From Clostridia bacterium (GTDB lineage Bacteria; Bacillota; Clostridia; Christensenellales; Pumilibacteraceae), in NCBI GenBank assembly GCA_017623435.1, contig JAGAPD010000028.1, forward strand, positions 1 through 64,000: a stretch of DNA of 64,000 nucleotides. Direction: 5' to 3'. Below are positions 51,627-59,797 of this stretch, piece by piece; positions within the stretch are counted from its first letter, which is position 1, and each line of letters starts with the position of its first letter. Made by a program: the position numbers and the translations under genes. The notes below the pieces were generated by a model. The model was not told where the DNA came from and did not search any database. It worked only from the letters and a program-made list of their open reading frames with translations.

Positions 51627-52427
51627 ATGGAAAAAAAGAAGAAAGAGAAAAAGGGAAGAAAGTTTAAATTACCAAAAAGAAAACAGCCTGTTTTCAATTT
51701 TTTCAAGAAAATATTTTTTGGACCTATTTACCGTGCGAAGGTAGAAAGTGAAATTAAAGTTTTGCCCGATAAGGCGGTAATAGCGTCTATACACTCAGCA
51801 AAGAGTGGGCCTATGTCCATTGCCGTCAGTTACCCGAAGTTTTGCGCTATCTGGGGACACGGTGCTATGCTGGGGAGCTATCGCGACCGATTCAAGTATC
51901 TTCGCAACGTTCTTTATATCCAAAAAATGCACAAAAATAAGTTCGTAGCCACCTTTAAGGCGCTTTACGAGGCGGTTTTTTCCATTTGGGTTTATAAAGG
52001 AATGAAGATGGTGGGCACTTATACGGATATGCGTATGCTCACGACCATAAAAAACAGCGTGGAAATACTGGACGATAACGCGAGCATCGTAATTTTTCCC
52101 GAGGACTCGTCAAAAGGTTATTTCGAGAAAATCCAAAGCGCGTATTCAGGATTCGTGGTGCTTGCGTCGCAATACTACAAAAAGCGCGGTGAGGACGTGC
52201 CCGTTTTGCCCATGTACGTTTCGCCTAAAGCCAAACGACTTATCGTAGGAAAGCCCAGATACGTTCACGAGCTTGAGCTTGCTGGGCATAGTAAAGAGCA
52301 AATTGCCGAAATTTTCAAAAACGACGTAAACGAGCTATACGATAAGTATATAGCGACGGGCGAAGAAGTAAAAGAGTGCGTAGACGACGCTCCCGTAAGG
52401 GATAGGGCGTACTACGGCGAAAATTAA
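51627..52427 (+). CDS. Divergent PlsC-like acyltransferase
   Basis: Probably a member of the lysophospholipid acyltransferase superfamily, 266 residues, with a very basic N-terminus (Lys-rich to about residue 20) that could bind membrane. The two landmark motifs are present but altered. The catalytic HxxxxD appears as HSAKSG (56-61) with no Asp. The glycerol-phosphate motif FPEGTRS appears as FPEDSSKG (157-164). A WGHGAMLG motif lies between them. The ATG at 51627 has a GGTGAG site. Substitution of the catalytic Asp makes activity uncertain; a binding role or a changed mechanism is possible. Confidence 0.65.
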   Translation: MEKKKKEKKGRKFKLPKRKQPVFNFFKKIFFGPIYRAKVESEIKVLPDKAVIASIHSAKSGPMSIAVSYPKFCAIWGHGAMLGSYRDRFKYLRNVLYIQKMHKNKFVATFKALYEAVFSIWVYKGMKMVGTYTDMRMLTTIKNSVEILDDNASIVIFPEDSSKGYFEKIQSAYSGFVVLASQYYKKRGEDVPVLPMYVSPKAKRLIVGKPRYVHELELAGHSKEQIAEIFKNDVNELYDKYIATGEEVKECVDDAPVRDRAYYGEN

Positions 52428-52431
52428 AAGT

Positions 52432-52457
52432 GCGACGCCACATTTTTGTGGCGTTGC
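52432..52457 (+). terminator. Hairpin between the acyltransferase and mannosidase genes
   Basis: GCGACGCCAC pairs with GTGGCGTTGC (one wobble) around loop ATTTTT, five bases after the acyltransferase stop. The following sequence is only moderately T-rich, so termination may be partial. Confidence 0.6.
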
Positions 52458-52475
52458 TTGTTTAAGGAGAAAAAG

Positions 52476-54908
52476 ATGAAAAATTGCATTTCGTTAGACG
52501 GCGAATGGCGCTTGTCGTGGAGAGGAAGCGAGGGCGACGAGGTATGCGTTTTAGGCGAAACGCCGGGGTGCGTACATACCGATTTAATTGATAACGGTAT
52601 AATCGGCGACATTTTTTACCGTGATAATCCCCAAAAAATTCAATGGATCGAAAACGTTGATTTTACTTATAAAAAGACGATTTTAGTGGACGAAATTCAG
52701 CCCAACGCGTTTCTTGAATTTGACGGACTGGACACCTACTGCGACGTTTTCCTTAACGGGCAAAAGGTGGGTAGCGCGGACGATATGTTCGTGACCTACG
52801 CGTTCAGCGTTGACGGGGTAGTGAAAGAGGGCGAAAACGAAATCGAGGTGCGTTTTTACTCGCCTATAAAAAAGGTTGAGGGCTTGCCTATTCGCAGCGG
52901 CGCGTTTACGTGTGAGAGAATGAACACCCGTCGCGTGCAATGCACGTACGGCTGGGACTGGGTGGACAGGTTCGTTACTATGGGCATTTACCGTAGTAGT
53001 AGACTGACGTTTAGACGAAGTAACGAAATTGATAATATCTACCTTTACACCAGCGACGTGAATAAGTATTGCGCTATCGTTCATCTCGACGTGACGTTGC
53101 GCGACTTCGTTTTTGACAAGTCTACGGTTAATATTAGCGTGACTTCGCCTGAGGGTAAAGTAGTTTTTGAAAAGACGAGAGTGGCGCTTACCTCTTCTCT
53201 TAGCGAAAACGTTTATATCACTTCGCCTCAGCTTTGGTATCCCGCAGGCTACGGAGAGCAACCCCTTTACACCGTAAAAGTGTGGACGGAAAATTCGTGC
53301 GTGGAGCAAAAGCTGGGCATACGTACCCTCGTAATCTTGCAAATTGAAGACGAAGAGGGTAGTGACGACCGTGAAAAAGCAAAATATATTCAGTCGCTTG
53401 ACGAGTTCAAGCATAGCGACTTAAACGAAAAAACGGCTTGCTTTACCGTGCTCGTTAACGGCGTAAAAATTATGTGTAAGGGCGGTAACTGGGTTCCGTG
53501 CGAGCCCTTTCCCTCCGCTGAGAGTAAAGAAAAAATCACGCGCCTTTTATCGCTTGGCGTAAACGCCGGCGTAAATATGCTACGCGTTTGGGGCGGTGGA
53601 ATTTTTGAACGGGACCATTTCTACGACGAGTGCGACAGATTAGGTATTTTGGTGTCGCAGGACTTCTTGATGGCGTGCGGAACATACCCCGAGGAGGAGC
53701 AATGGTTTATCGACGCGTTAAAGAGTGAGGCGCGTTGTGCTACGCTAAGACTTCGCAATCACGCTTGCCTTGCTTTTTGGAGTGGCGATAACGAAAACGC
53801 CGTTCGTGGTAGCGAAAATCGTGACGATTTCCCCGGATATCGCTCCGCAACCTACGGAATCGAGCCCGTCGTAAAAGAGCTTGATCCCCGTCGCGAGTTT
53901 TTCCCATCCTCTCCCTACGGCGGAGATAATTACAGTAGCCATACGCGTGGCACGACGCACAATACCTTCTGTCTTGGACCTATCTTTGAATATATTAAGG
54001 ATAGCGATATGAGTAACTACCGCGAGCGCTTCGATAGATTTTTGGCGCGTTTTTGCGCAGAACAAGCGGCGTTTGGCGCGTCGTTTGCATCCAGCATCAA
54101 AAAGTATATGACGGACGAGGACGTCTACGGCGAAAGTAGCGCTATGCTCGAATACCATACCAAAAACAACCCCGGACTTCCGCTGACGTTGTACGGATAC
54201 ACCGAGGTTATGGCGCAAAAAATATTCGGACCGTTTCAGAATGGTGCGGATAGACTGCTTAAAATGCAAATGCTCCATTGCGAGTGGATAAGAATTTCGC
54301 TCGAGCTTTACCGCAGAAATAAGGGCTACGCGTGGGGTATAATTTACTGGATGTATAACGACTGCTGGCCGGCGGCGAGCGGATGGTCCATCGTGGACTA
54401 TTACGCGTGCCCCAAGCCTGCGTACTATTCTTTCGCCCGTCAAGCAAAGCCCGTTATGAATAGTGTAATTTGTGAAAACGGCAAAACGACGGTATACGTA
54501 TGCAACGATTCGCTCAAAAAAGTGAACGGCAAGGGCGTCGTTTACGTTTACGATACCGCTAAAAAACGGAAAACGAACGAAGTCAAGTTCGATTTTACCG
54601 TAGAAGAAAACGGGGTAACGAAAGCGTACGAGGGCGATATCAGCTTTATAGATAGCAATAGCGTGATTATTTGCGATATTACCTCTGACGGCGGTGACGA
54701 CAGAGCAACGGCTATTCAAAACAGATATTGTGACTTGCCTATCCGTTACGACGACTACGAAGTGGTGGAAAGCGAGGACGAAATTACCGTTACGGCTAAT
54801 TCGTTCACGCCCTTCGTAATGCTCGACACACCCTATTTATTGAGTGAAAACTGTTTTGCGTTGCTTGCAGGAGAAAGCAAAACGGTCAAGAAAGTGCAAA
54901 AGCTTTAA
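52476..54908 (+). CDS. Beta-mannosidase, glycoside hydrolase family 2
   Basis: Exo-beta-mannosidase-type GH2 enzyme of 810 residues, cytoplasmic (no signal peptide). It starts at the ATG at 52476 after AAGGAGA. The N-terminal jelly roll begins ISLDGEWRLSW and includes TPGCVHTDLI and FEGLDTYCDVFLNG-like sequence (FDGLDTYCDVFLNGQ). The barrel has MCKGGNWVPCEPFPS and the acid/base region FWSGDNENAV (Glu near 440, usually WSGNNE). The probable nucleophile is in CAEQAAFGASF (Glu near 529, usually SEFGFQS). IIYWMYNDCWPAASGWSIVDY follows. It likely degrades manno-oligosaccharides released outside by the locus that follows. Confidence 0.9.
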   Translation: MKNCISLDGEWRLSWRGSEGDEVCVLGETPGCVHTDLIDNGIIGDIFYRDNPQKIQWIENVDFTYKKTILVDEIQPNAFLEFDGLDTYCDVFLNGQKVGSADDMFVTYAFSVDGVVKEGENEIEVRFYSPIKKVEGLPIRSGAFTCERMNTRRVQCTYGWDWVDRFVTMGIYRSSRLTFRRSNEIDNIYLYTSDVNKYCAIVHLDVTLRDFVFDKSTVNISVTSPEGKVVFEKTRVALTSSLSENVYITSPQLWYPAGYGEQPLYTVKVWTENSCVEQKLGIRTLVILQIEDEEGSDDREKAKYIQSLDEFKHSDLNEKTACFTVLVNGVKIMCKGGNWVPCEPFPSAESKEKITRLLSLGVNAGVNMLRVWGGGIFERDHFYDECDRLGILVSQDFLMACGTYPEEEQWFIDALKSEARCATLRLRNHACLAFWSGDNENAVRGSENRDDFPGYRSATYGIEPVVKELDPRREFFPSSPYGGDNYSSHTRGTTHNTFCLGPIFEYIKDSDMSNYRERFDRFLARFCAEQAAFGASFASSIKKYMTDEDVYGESSAMLEYHTKNNPGLPLTLYGYTEVMAQKIFGPFQNGADRLLKMQMLHCEWIRISLELYRRNKGYAWGIIYWMYNDCWPAASGWSIVDYYACPKPAYYSFARQAKPVMNSVICENGKTTVYVCNDSLKKVNGKGVVYVYDTAKKRKTNEVKFDFTVEENGVTKAYEGDISFIDSNSVIICDITSDGGDDRATAIQNRYCDLPIRYDDYEVVESEDEITVTANSFTPFVMLDTPYLLSENCFALLAGESKTVKKVQKL

Positions 54909-54922
54909 TCGTAAAAATAACG

Positions 54923-54950
54923 AAACGGACACCCACGTAGGTGCCCGTTT
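54923..54950. terminator. ACGT-centred terminator, best fold on minus strand
   Basis: Arms AAACGGACACC and GGTGCCCGTTT around ACGT. The plus-strand mismatches (A-C and C-A) become G-U on the minus strand, matching the AraC gene that ends there. The convergent mannosidase gene ends 15 bases away. Confidence 0.8.
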
Positions 54951-54955
54951 TTCGT

Positions 54956-55870
54956 TTATTCCTTATAATAAGCGTTGATATATTTGTTCGTTTTGATGAT
55001 CGCGGCGTGCTGAGAGGGGGTAAGTCCCGTAATCTTTTTGAACTGCGCTGAAAAATATTGAACGGAATCGTATTCCATATATTCGCTAATCTCTTTCAGC
55101 GAAAGCTTGCTTTCGGCAATCAATTGCTTAGCCTTTTTTACGCGCAGGTTTATGAAGTGCTGCATGATAGATGTGCCCGTATTTTTCTTAAACACCGTGC
55201 AAAGATGGGATACGGAATAGCCTATATTGTTGGCAATTTCTTCCAGCGAAAGCTTTTTGCAAACGTTTTCTTTCATATAAGTGGTCGCCATTTGAAGTAT
55301 AGTCTTTTCACTTTGGAGCGTTTCGCTTTTAATCGTGACGGCAGGCGTGTCAAACTGTGCGCGAATGGTTTGGATAAGGAAAGTTTCCAGCAAAACCTTG
55401 GTAAGCTGGCCGGACGCAAAGCCCGGTTTTTCGTTTTCAGCGAGCGGAGGAATGAAGTGCTTGTTGGCAAGAAAAACCATACCTTCCGAAACGATGTTGT
55501 TGATCAAGCTTATTTGGTTGGCGGAGGCGTAAAGAATTTTGTCCGCAACGACGTCCATTTCCGTGCAGTCGCAGTCAAAGGAGAAAACGTACACGCTACA
55601 CGCGATATCGTTGGCGTGAAGCTTGTGAAATTCGTAGGGCTTTATTATCAAAAACTGCTCCTTGCCCAAAACGTAAGTGCCCGATTCCATTTCTACCGTG
55701 ACCTCGCCAAAGTTGACGTAGTACACTTCCCACGCACCGTGGTATTCGCCTTTAAAAACGTAAGAAGGCGCGTAGTAGTAGGAATACGCGGTGTAAACGT
55801 TGGTTACGCGCAATTCCTCGGTGGGCACGGTGGGCTCGAGATTTTTAAAATGTTCCTTTCTTTTTTCCAT
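54956..55870 (-). CDS. AraC family regulator, left flank of the lipoprotein locus
   Basis: A 304-residue regulator with an N-terminal cupin-like domain (about 50-110; VNFGEVTVEMESGTYVLGKE) and a C-terminal AraC double helix-turn-helix (about 200-295; KLSLEEIANNIGYSVSHLCTVFKKNTG and ISEYMEYDSVQYFSAQFKKITGLTPSQ). It diverges from the lipoprotein genes and is clearly a paralogue of the partial regulator at the right edge. Its promoter (55877-55905) puts the transcription start on the ATG, and no Shine-Dalgarno is present, so the message should be leaderless. Confidence 0.92.
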   Translation of the reverse strand: MEKRKEHFKNLEPTVPTEELRVTNVYTAYSYYYAPSYVFKGEYHGAWEVYYVNFGEVTVEMESGTYVLGKEQFLIIKPYEFHKLHANDIACSVYVFSFDCDCTEMDVVADKILYASANQISLINNIVSEGMVFLANKHFIPPLAENEKPGFASGQLTKVLLETFLIQTIRAQFDTPAVTIKSETLQSEKTILQMATTYMKENVCKKLSLEEIANNIGYSVSHLCTVFKKNTGTSIMQHFINLRVKKAKQLIAESKLSLKEISEYMEYDSVQYFSAQFKKITGLTPSQHAAIIKTNKYINAYYKE

Positions 55871-55876
55871 AATAAT

Positions 55877-55905
55877 AATGTACCACGCGCGCGTGAGAAA
55901 GTCAA
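55877..55905 (-). promoter_or_regulatory. Promoter that places the start point on the AraC ATG
   Basis: On the minus strand, TTGACT (55905-55900), exactly 17 bases and TACATT (55882-55877). The ATG at 55870 begins seven bases after the -10 box, the same geometry as recF. Confidence 0.65.
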
Positions 55906-55995
55906 ACGTATTTATAAAAAATAACTGTAAATTTTTGTTTTACTGTAATATTTTGTAAATAAAATGAAAAATTTTGTTAAAAACGTCCTATAAGT

Positions 55996-56025
55996 GTAAG
56001 ATTTTGTAAAAATGGCGTAAGATTT
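55996..56025 (+). promoter_or_regulatory. Candidate AraC operator: direct repeat at 21-bp spacing
   Basis: GTAAGATTT occurs at 55996-56004 and again at 56017-56025, 21 bases apart (two helical turns), the spacing favoured by AraC-family dimers. It lies upstream of the first lipoprotein gene. The rest of 55906-56107 is A/T-rich with further TTTTGTAAA copies, and I could not place a -35/-10 pair. Confidence 0.5.
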
Positions 56026-56107
56026 AACTAACACAATCTATATATATTTTGGTAAAATAACTATATAGAATGCAAATAATTGCAAAAAGAGGAAAAGGAG
56101 AGTAAGA

Positions 56108-58579
56108 ATGAAAAAAGCATTATCTTTAATGCTCGCTTTGTTTTTGGGCGTAAGCTGCTTTGCTTGCACGAGCACGCCACCTACAACCCCGACTGAAAGC
56201 TACGGGGATTTGTCGAGCGCCGTGCTTTGGGGCGCGCCTGCGACCGAAAAGGTGCTTCAGGACGTTCACGGCATTTACGACGAGATAAAAACTGACGCGA
56301 GTGTAAACCTTACCGTTGCTAAAAACGAGAAGGAAGGTCATCAAATTATTATTACGGCAGGCGACAAAAAGCTTCGCTATACCGTGACCTTATCTGACTT
56401 GACCGCAAGCGACGGCACGGTTTTTGATAAAGAAAACGTAAAACTTTTTCACGAAAAGTATATCGCGGTAAGCGAAGACTTTGCAGGCACGGGCGTTCCC
56501 TTGGGAATGTACGCTGACGCAATCGTTCCTTACGAAAATATCGTGGAAGTGGGCGAAAACGTGATTGAGCCTCACTGCAATCAGGGACTTTACTTCCGTT
56601 TCGATATTCCCTCCACGCAAAAGGCAGGCGTATATACGGGAAGCGCAAAGCTTACTATCGGCGGAAAGAGTCAGGATATTCCCATTTCGCTTAACGTTTT
56701 GGATATCACGGTCAGCGAAGTCAACCATGCCAAGAGTATTTTCAATAACCACGGTCAACTCGTCAAGGGCGAAATTGACACCACTCAACGCATGATGGAT
56801 CTTTATAACGAGGCGTTAATTGAATACCGCCTTTGCCCGACTCATATCCTCAATCAAAACGGACATACGGATGAAGATATTATTACTTGGGTAGATATGG
56901 CGTACGAGTATATGCAAAATCCGTTATGCTCGACCGTGTGCGTGCCTTATAAGGACAAATCGGTTTCGGGACAAAGCTCGATTGACGGCGAGGTGCTTAA
57001 AAAATATCTTTTTGCAATAGCAAATAAGTGCTTTGAGACGGGCTACAATATGTTTGATAAGCTCGCTTGTTATATGTCGGTTATTGACGAGCCCGGTTTC
57101 CAAGGCACTTGGGCGCGCGTAGAGGTTACGATTCCCATTTATAGAGACGCGCTCAAAACCGTTTCTGAAAAGATTGCAAGCGACGCGAGCATTACCTCGC
57201 CCATCAAGGCGCAGGTAGCTGAGGGAATTAAAAACCTTCCTAACGTCGTTACCAACGAATACGACGAAAAGTACGCGCACTTGATTGATACCTGGTGTCC
57301 TAAGTTCAATTATTACGATAGCGAGTACGACAGAGCAAACTACGACGAGCAGGTATTAAAGTGGTGGTACGGTTGTACGGGTCCTAAAAATCCGCATCCT
57401 GCGTATATGATTGACAGTACTTTCTACGGAATGAGAGTAGAAAGCTGGATGAAAGCGGAATACAACGTGACGGGTAATCTTTACTGGTCCACCTGCGTTT
57501 CGGCAAAGTACGACGGTTACAACAAGGTTTATTCCGATATCGAGGACTATTACGCAACGGCTGACCGCTATCCCTATTCGTACGGCGACGGATTCTTATG
57601 GTATCCCGGTAAAAGGTACGGTGTCGACGGTCCCGTGGCAACGCTCAGACTTGAAGCGATCCGCGACGGACTTGAAGAGTACGAGCTTTTCTACGAGCTT
57701 AAAAACAATTACGCTGACGTCAGCGAAAGCGTTTCGGCAATTAGTCCCGACAGCGCGTTTACCTTTGATAAAATGATGCGTGCCATTGCTACTCAGGTTT
57801 ATTTGGGTACGAAGGTTACGGCAACTAACCAGTCCTTTGCTACGGCAAGAAACGCTTTGTTCTCGCTATACTCGATGAACAAGGGCGCGGATTTGTGCTT
57901 GACCGACTTCGTAGACGACGGCTACGGCAAGAACACCTACACCTTCGTTGCAAGTGCAGACGCGGTTGTTAAGCAGGACGGAGCTGCTCTTACCCCCACG
58001 CAAACGATAGGCGCGTATAAGCAGTACGTAGCGTCCGTCGTTAGCGACAAGGAAGAAAACAGCCTTTCGCTTACCGTTCAAAAGGGCGATAAGGAATATT
58101 CGCTTACGCAGTTTATTGGCGGAAAGGTTACTCTTACGGACGCTGAAAGCATAGGTGCAAACAGCTTTAGCAAAGAGGGCGTAAGCGTCAGCGCAAGCGT
58201 CGTAGACGAGGCGTTTGGTAAAGCGGTCAAAGTGGACGCATCCGAGGCAGGCGCAAACACTTCGCAGTCCTTCAGACTTAGCGGTAGCTTCGTTAGCGCG
58301 TTCGCTCAGGACGTAAAGAAGGTTCTTATCCACGTTTACTACGACGGCGAGGACGAAGTACCCTTCGTCGTTGCGGCAAAGCATAAAAAATCCATGCTTT
58401 ATATGGATCTCGTAAGCACGAAACTCGTTAAGGGTATGAACGTCGTTGAGGTCGAGCTTACCTCCAAAAACTGGGAAAAGCTGGGCGCGATTGATTACGT
58501 AATATTCTATCTCGGTGGCAAGAAGGGTGAGCCAAGCCGTACGGTTTATCTCGTGGACACCGTAGCGTACGCAAAGTAA
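56108..58579 (+). CDS. DUF4091 lipoprotein, probable surface glycoside hydrolase-like protein
   Basis: An 823-residue exported protein. The signal peptide MKKALSLMLALFLGVSCFAC ends in Cys residues; the lipobox is atypical (CFAC or GVSC). An N-terminal beta domain (about 30-200) is followed by a barrel-like region. DUF4091 is recognisable near residues 470-540 (YSYGDGFLWYPG, VATLRLEAIRDGLEEYELFYEL), a domain found with glycoside hydrolases. A C-terminal beta-sandwich (about 680-823) may bind carbohydrate. It is the first of three lipoprotein genes with gaps of 13 and 17 bases and a GGAG-rich ribosome site, all presumably under AraC control. Confidence 0.85.
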   Translation: MKKALSLMLALFLGVSCFACTSTPPTTPTESYGDLSSAVLWGAPATEKVLQDVHGIYDEIKTDASVNLTVAKNEKEGHQIIITAGDKKLRYTVTLSDLTASDGTVFDKENVKLFHEKYIAVSEDFAGTGVPLGMYADAIVPYENIVEVGENVIEPHCNQGLYFRFDIPSTQKAGVYTGSAKLTIGGKSQDIPISLNVLDITVSEVNHAKSIFNNHGQLVKGEIDTTQRMMDLYNEALIEYRLCPTHILNQNGHTDEDIITWVDMAYEYMQNPLCSTVCVPYKDKSVSGQSSIDGEVLKKYLFAIANKCFETGYNMFDKLACYMSVIDEPGFQGTWARVEVTIPIYRDALKTVSEKIASDASITSPIKAQVAEGIKNLPNVVTNEYDEKYAHLIDTWCPKFNYYDSEYDRANYDEQVLKWWYGCTGPKNPHPAYMIDSTFYGMRVESWMKAEYNVTGNLYWSTCVSAKYDGYNKVYSDIEDYYATADRYPYSYGDGFLWYPGKRYGVDGPVATLRLEAIRDGLEEYELFYELKNNYADVSESVSAISPDSAFTFDKMMRAIATQVYLGTKVTATNQSFATARNALFSLYSMNKGADLCLTDFVDDGYGKNTYTFVASADAVVKQDGAALTPTQTIGAYKQYVASVVSDKEENSLSLTVQKGDKEYSLTQFIGGKVTLTDAESIGANSFSKEGVSVSASVVDEAFGKAVKVDASEAGANTSQSFRLSGSFVSAFAQDVKKVLIHVYYDGEDEVPFVVAAKHKKSMLYMDLVSTKLVKGMNVVEVELTSKNWEKLGAIDYVIFYLGGKKGEPSRTVYLVDTVAYAK

Positions 58580-58592
58580 GGAGGACAAAAAA

Positions 58593-59780
58593 ATGAAAAA
58601 GATTCTTTCATTAATTCTTTCGGTAGCGTTCGTTTTATCGGCGTTCGTTGGTTGCGCTCCTACCGAGCAAGCCCCGACGGTAAGCAACAAAATTTCACTT
58701 TGTAATTTCGAGCAGTTCGAGCCTGATTTTCAGCTCATTCGCGTCGTTGACGGCTTTGGCTCGGTCAGCGTTAATAAGGATGAGCAGTTCGTAAAAGAGG
58801 GCAACGTATCCGCCAAATTGCAACCGTTAGGCGATTACAGCGCAAAAACTCGTCCTGTTATGTATATTCCGCTTGAAAGCAAGCGCTTTGATTACGATTA
58901 TAAAAACTTACTTAATTACGAATCCATTTCTATGTGGGTTTACAATACCGAGGACGATTACAAATCTATGGAAATGGGCTTCGTAACGGGACAAAACGAC
59001 CTTTATAGCGTGACCAAAACCTTTGGTAAAAACGTCTCGCTTAAGCCCGGCTGGAACAGAGTAGTGTACTATCCCGATCATTCGCTCCTCAACATTTCTT
59101 CGGACGTAACCAGTTATTTGGGCTTTTACCTTTCCTTTGACCACGTGCATTCGCGCGACGTTGACGACGCGCCCGTGTATTACGTGGACGATATAGTGCT
59201 CAGCAAAGCGGAAAAGACGGTAGAGGTAGAAAATATCGTTACCTTTGACGAAGGCGAAATCGTAGATTGGGAAAAGGATTATCAGCTGAACGTTTTCAAT
59301 TTAACGCCCACTAATCCCGCGCTTTTGCCCGAGGTTCAGGTGGTAAACGGCGTTGACGTAGGCGTAACTCCCTCGTCGGGCGAGAGAATGCTTAAAGTCG
59401 TTACTAAGCCGGGAGAAAAGCTTAACGGTAGTTATCCGGGCTTCGTTATCGTTGACAAGGTTATGCAAATGAGTGGCTTTAAGAATATCACGATGGGCGA
59501 CTGGGCAAACTGGGAAATTTGCTTCGACGTGTACGCTGAAAACACGGATATTACTTTGTTTGCCGAATTCTACGGTAGCAGTAACCTGTTCCAGACGAGA
59601 AAAGTACATGGCGTAACGGCGAAGAAGGGTAAATGGGTAACGCTTAGAAAGAGCTTTACGGATTTCTTGACGGTTAATATCGAGGATCCCGGTCGATTCG
59701 TTCTTTGCTACGCAGAAGATCCTTCGCCTATTCAAAAAGTATTCTATTTCGACAACTTCCGTTTTGAAAAAGTAGCGTAA
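58593..59780 (+). CDS. Lipoprotein with two carbohydrate-binding-like beta domains
   Basis: A 395-residue lipoprotein with a clear lipobox (LSAFVGC, Cys21). I recognise no named family with confidence. The chain divides into two similar beta-rich halves. One starts near residue 30 (ISLCNFEQFEPDFQ) and ends with a PVYYVDDIVLSKAE strand. The other starts near 208 (NIVTFDEGEIVDWEKDY) and ends YFDNFRFEKVA. Halves that begin with FE or FD and end with DD/DN strands are typical of CBM-like jelly rolls. It has an AAGGAGG ribosome site and lies between the DUF4091 and the giant lipoprotein genes. It probably binds glycan at the cell surface. Confidence 0.75.
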   Translation: MKKILSLILSVAFVLSAFVGCAPTEQAPTVSNKISLCNFEQFEPDFQLIRVVDGFGSVSVNKDEQFVKEGNVSAKLQPLGDYSAKTRPVMYIPLESKRFDYDYKNLLNYESISMWVYNTEDDYKSMEMGFVTGQNDLYSVTKTFGKNVSLKPGWNRVVYYPDHSLLNISSDVTSYLGFYLSFDHVHSRDVDDAPVYYVDDIVLSKAEKTVEVENIVTFDEGEIVDWEKDYQLNVFNLTPTNPALLPEVQVVNGVDVGVTPSSGERMLKVVTKPGEKLNGSYPGFVIVDKVMQMSGFKNITMGDWANWEICFDVYAENTDITLFAEFYGSSNLFQTRKVHGVTAKKGKWVTLRKSFTDFLTVNIEDPGRFVLCYAEDPSPIQKVFYFDNFRFEKVA

Positions 59781-59797
59781 CGGAAAAGGAGAATAAA

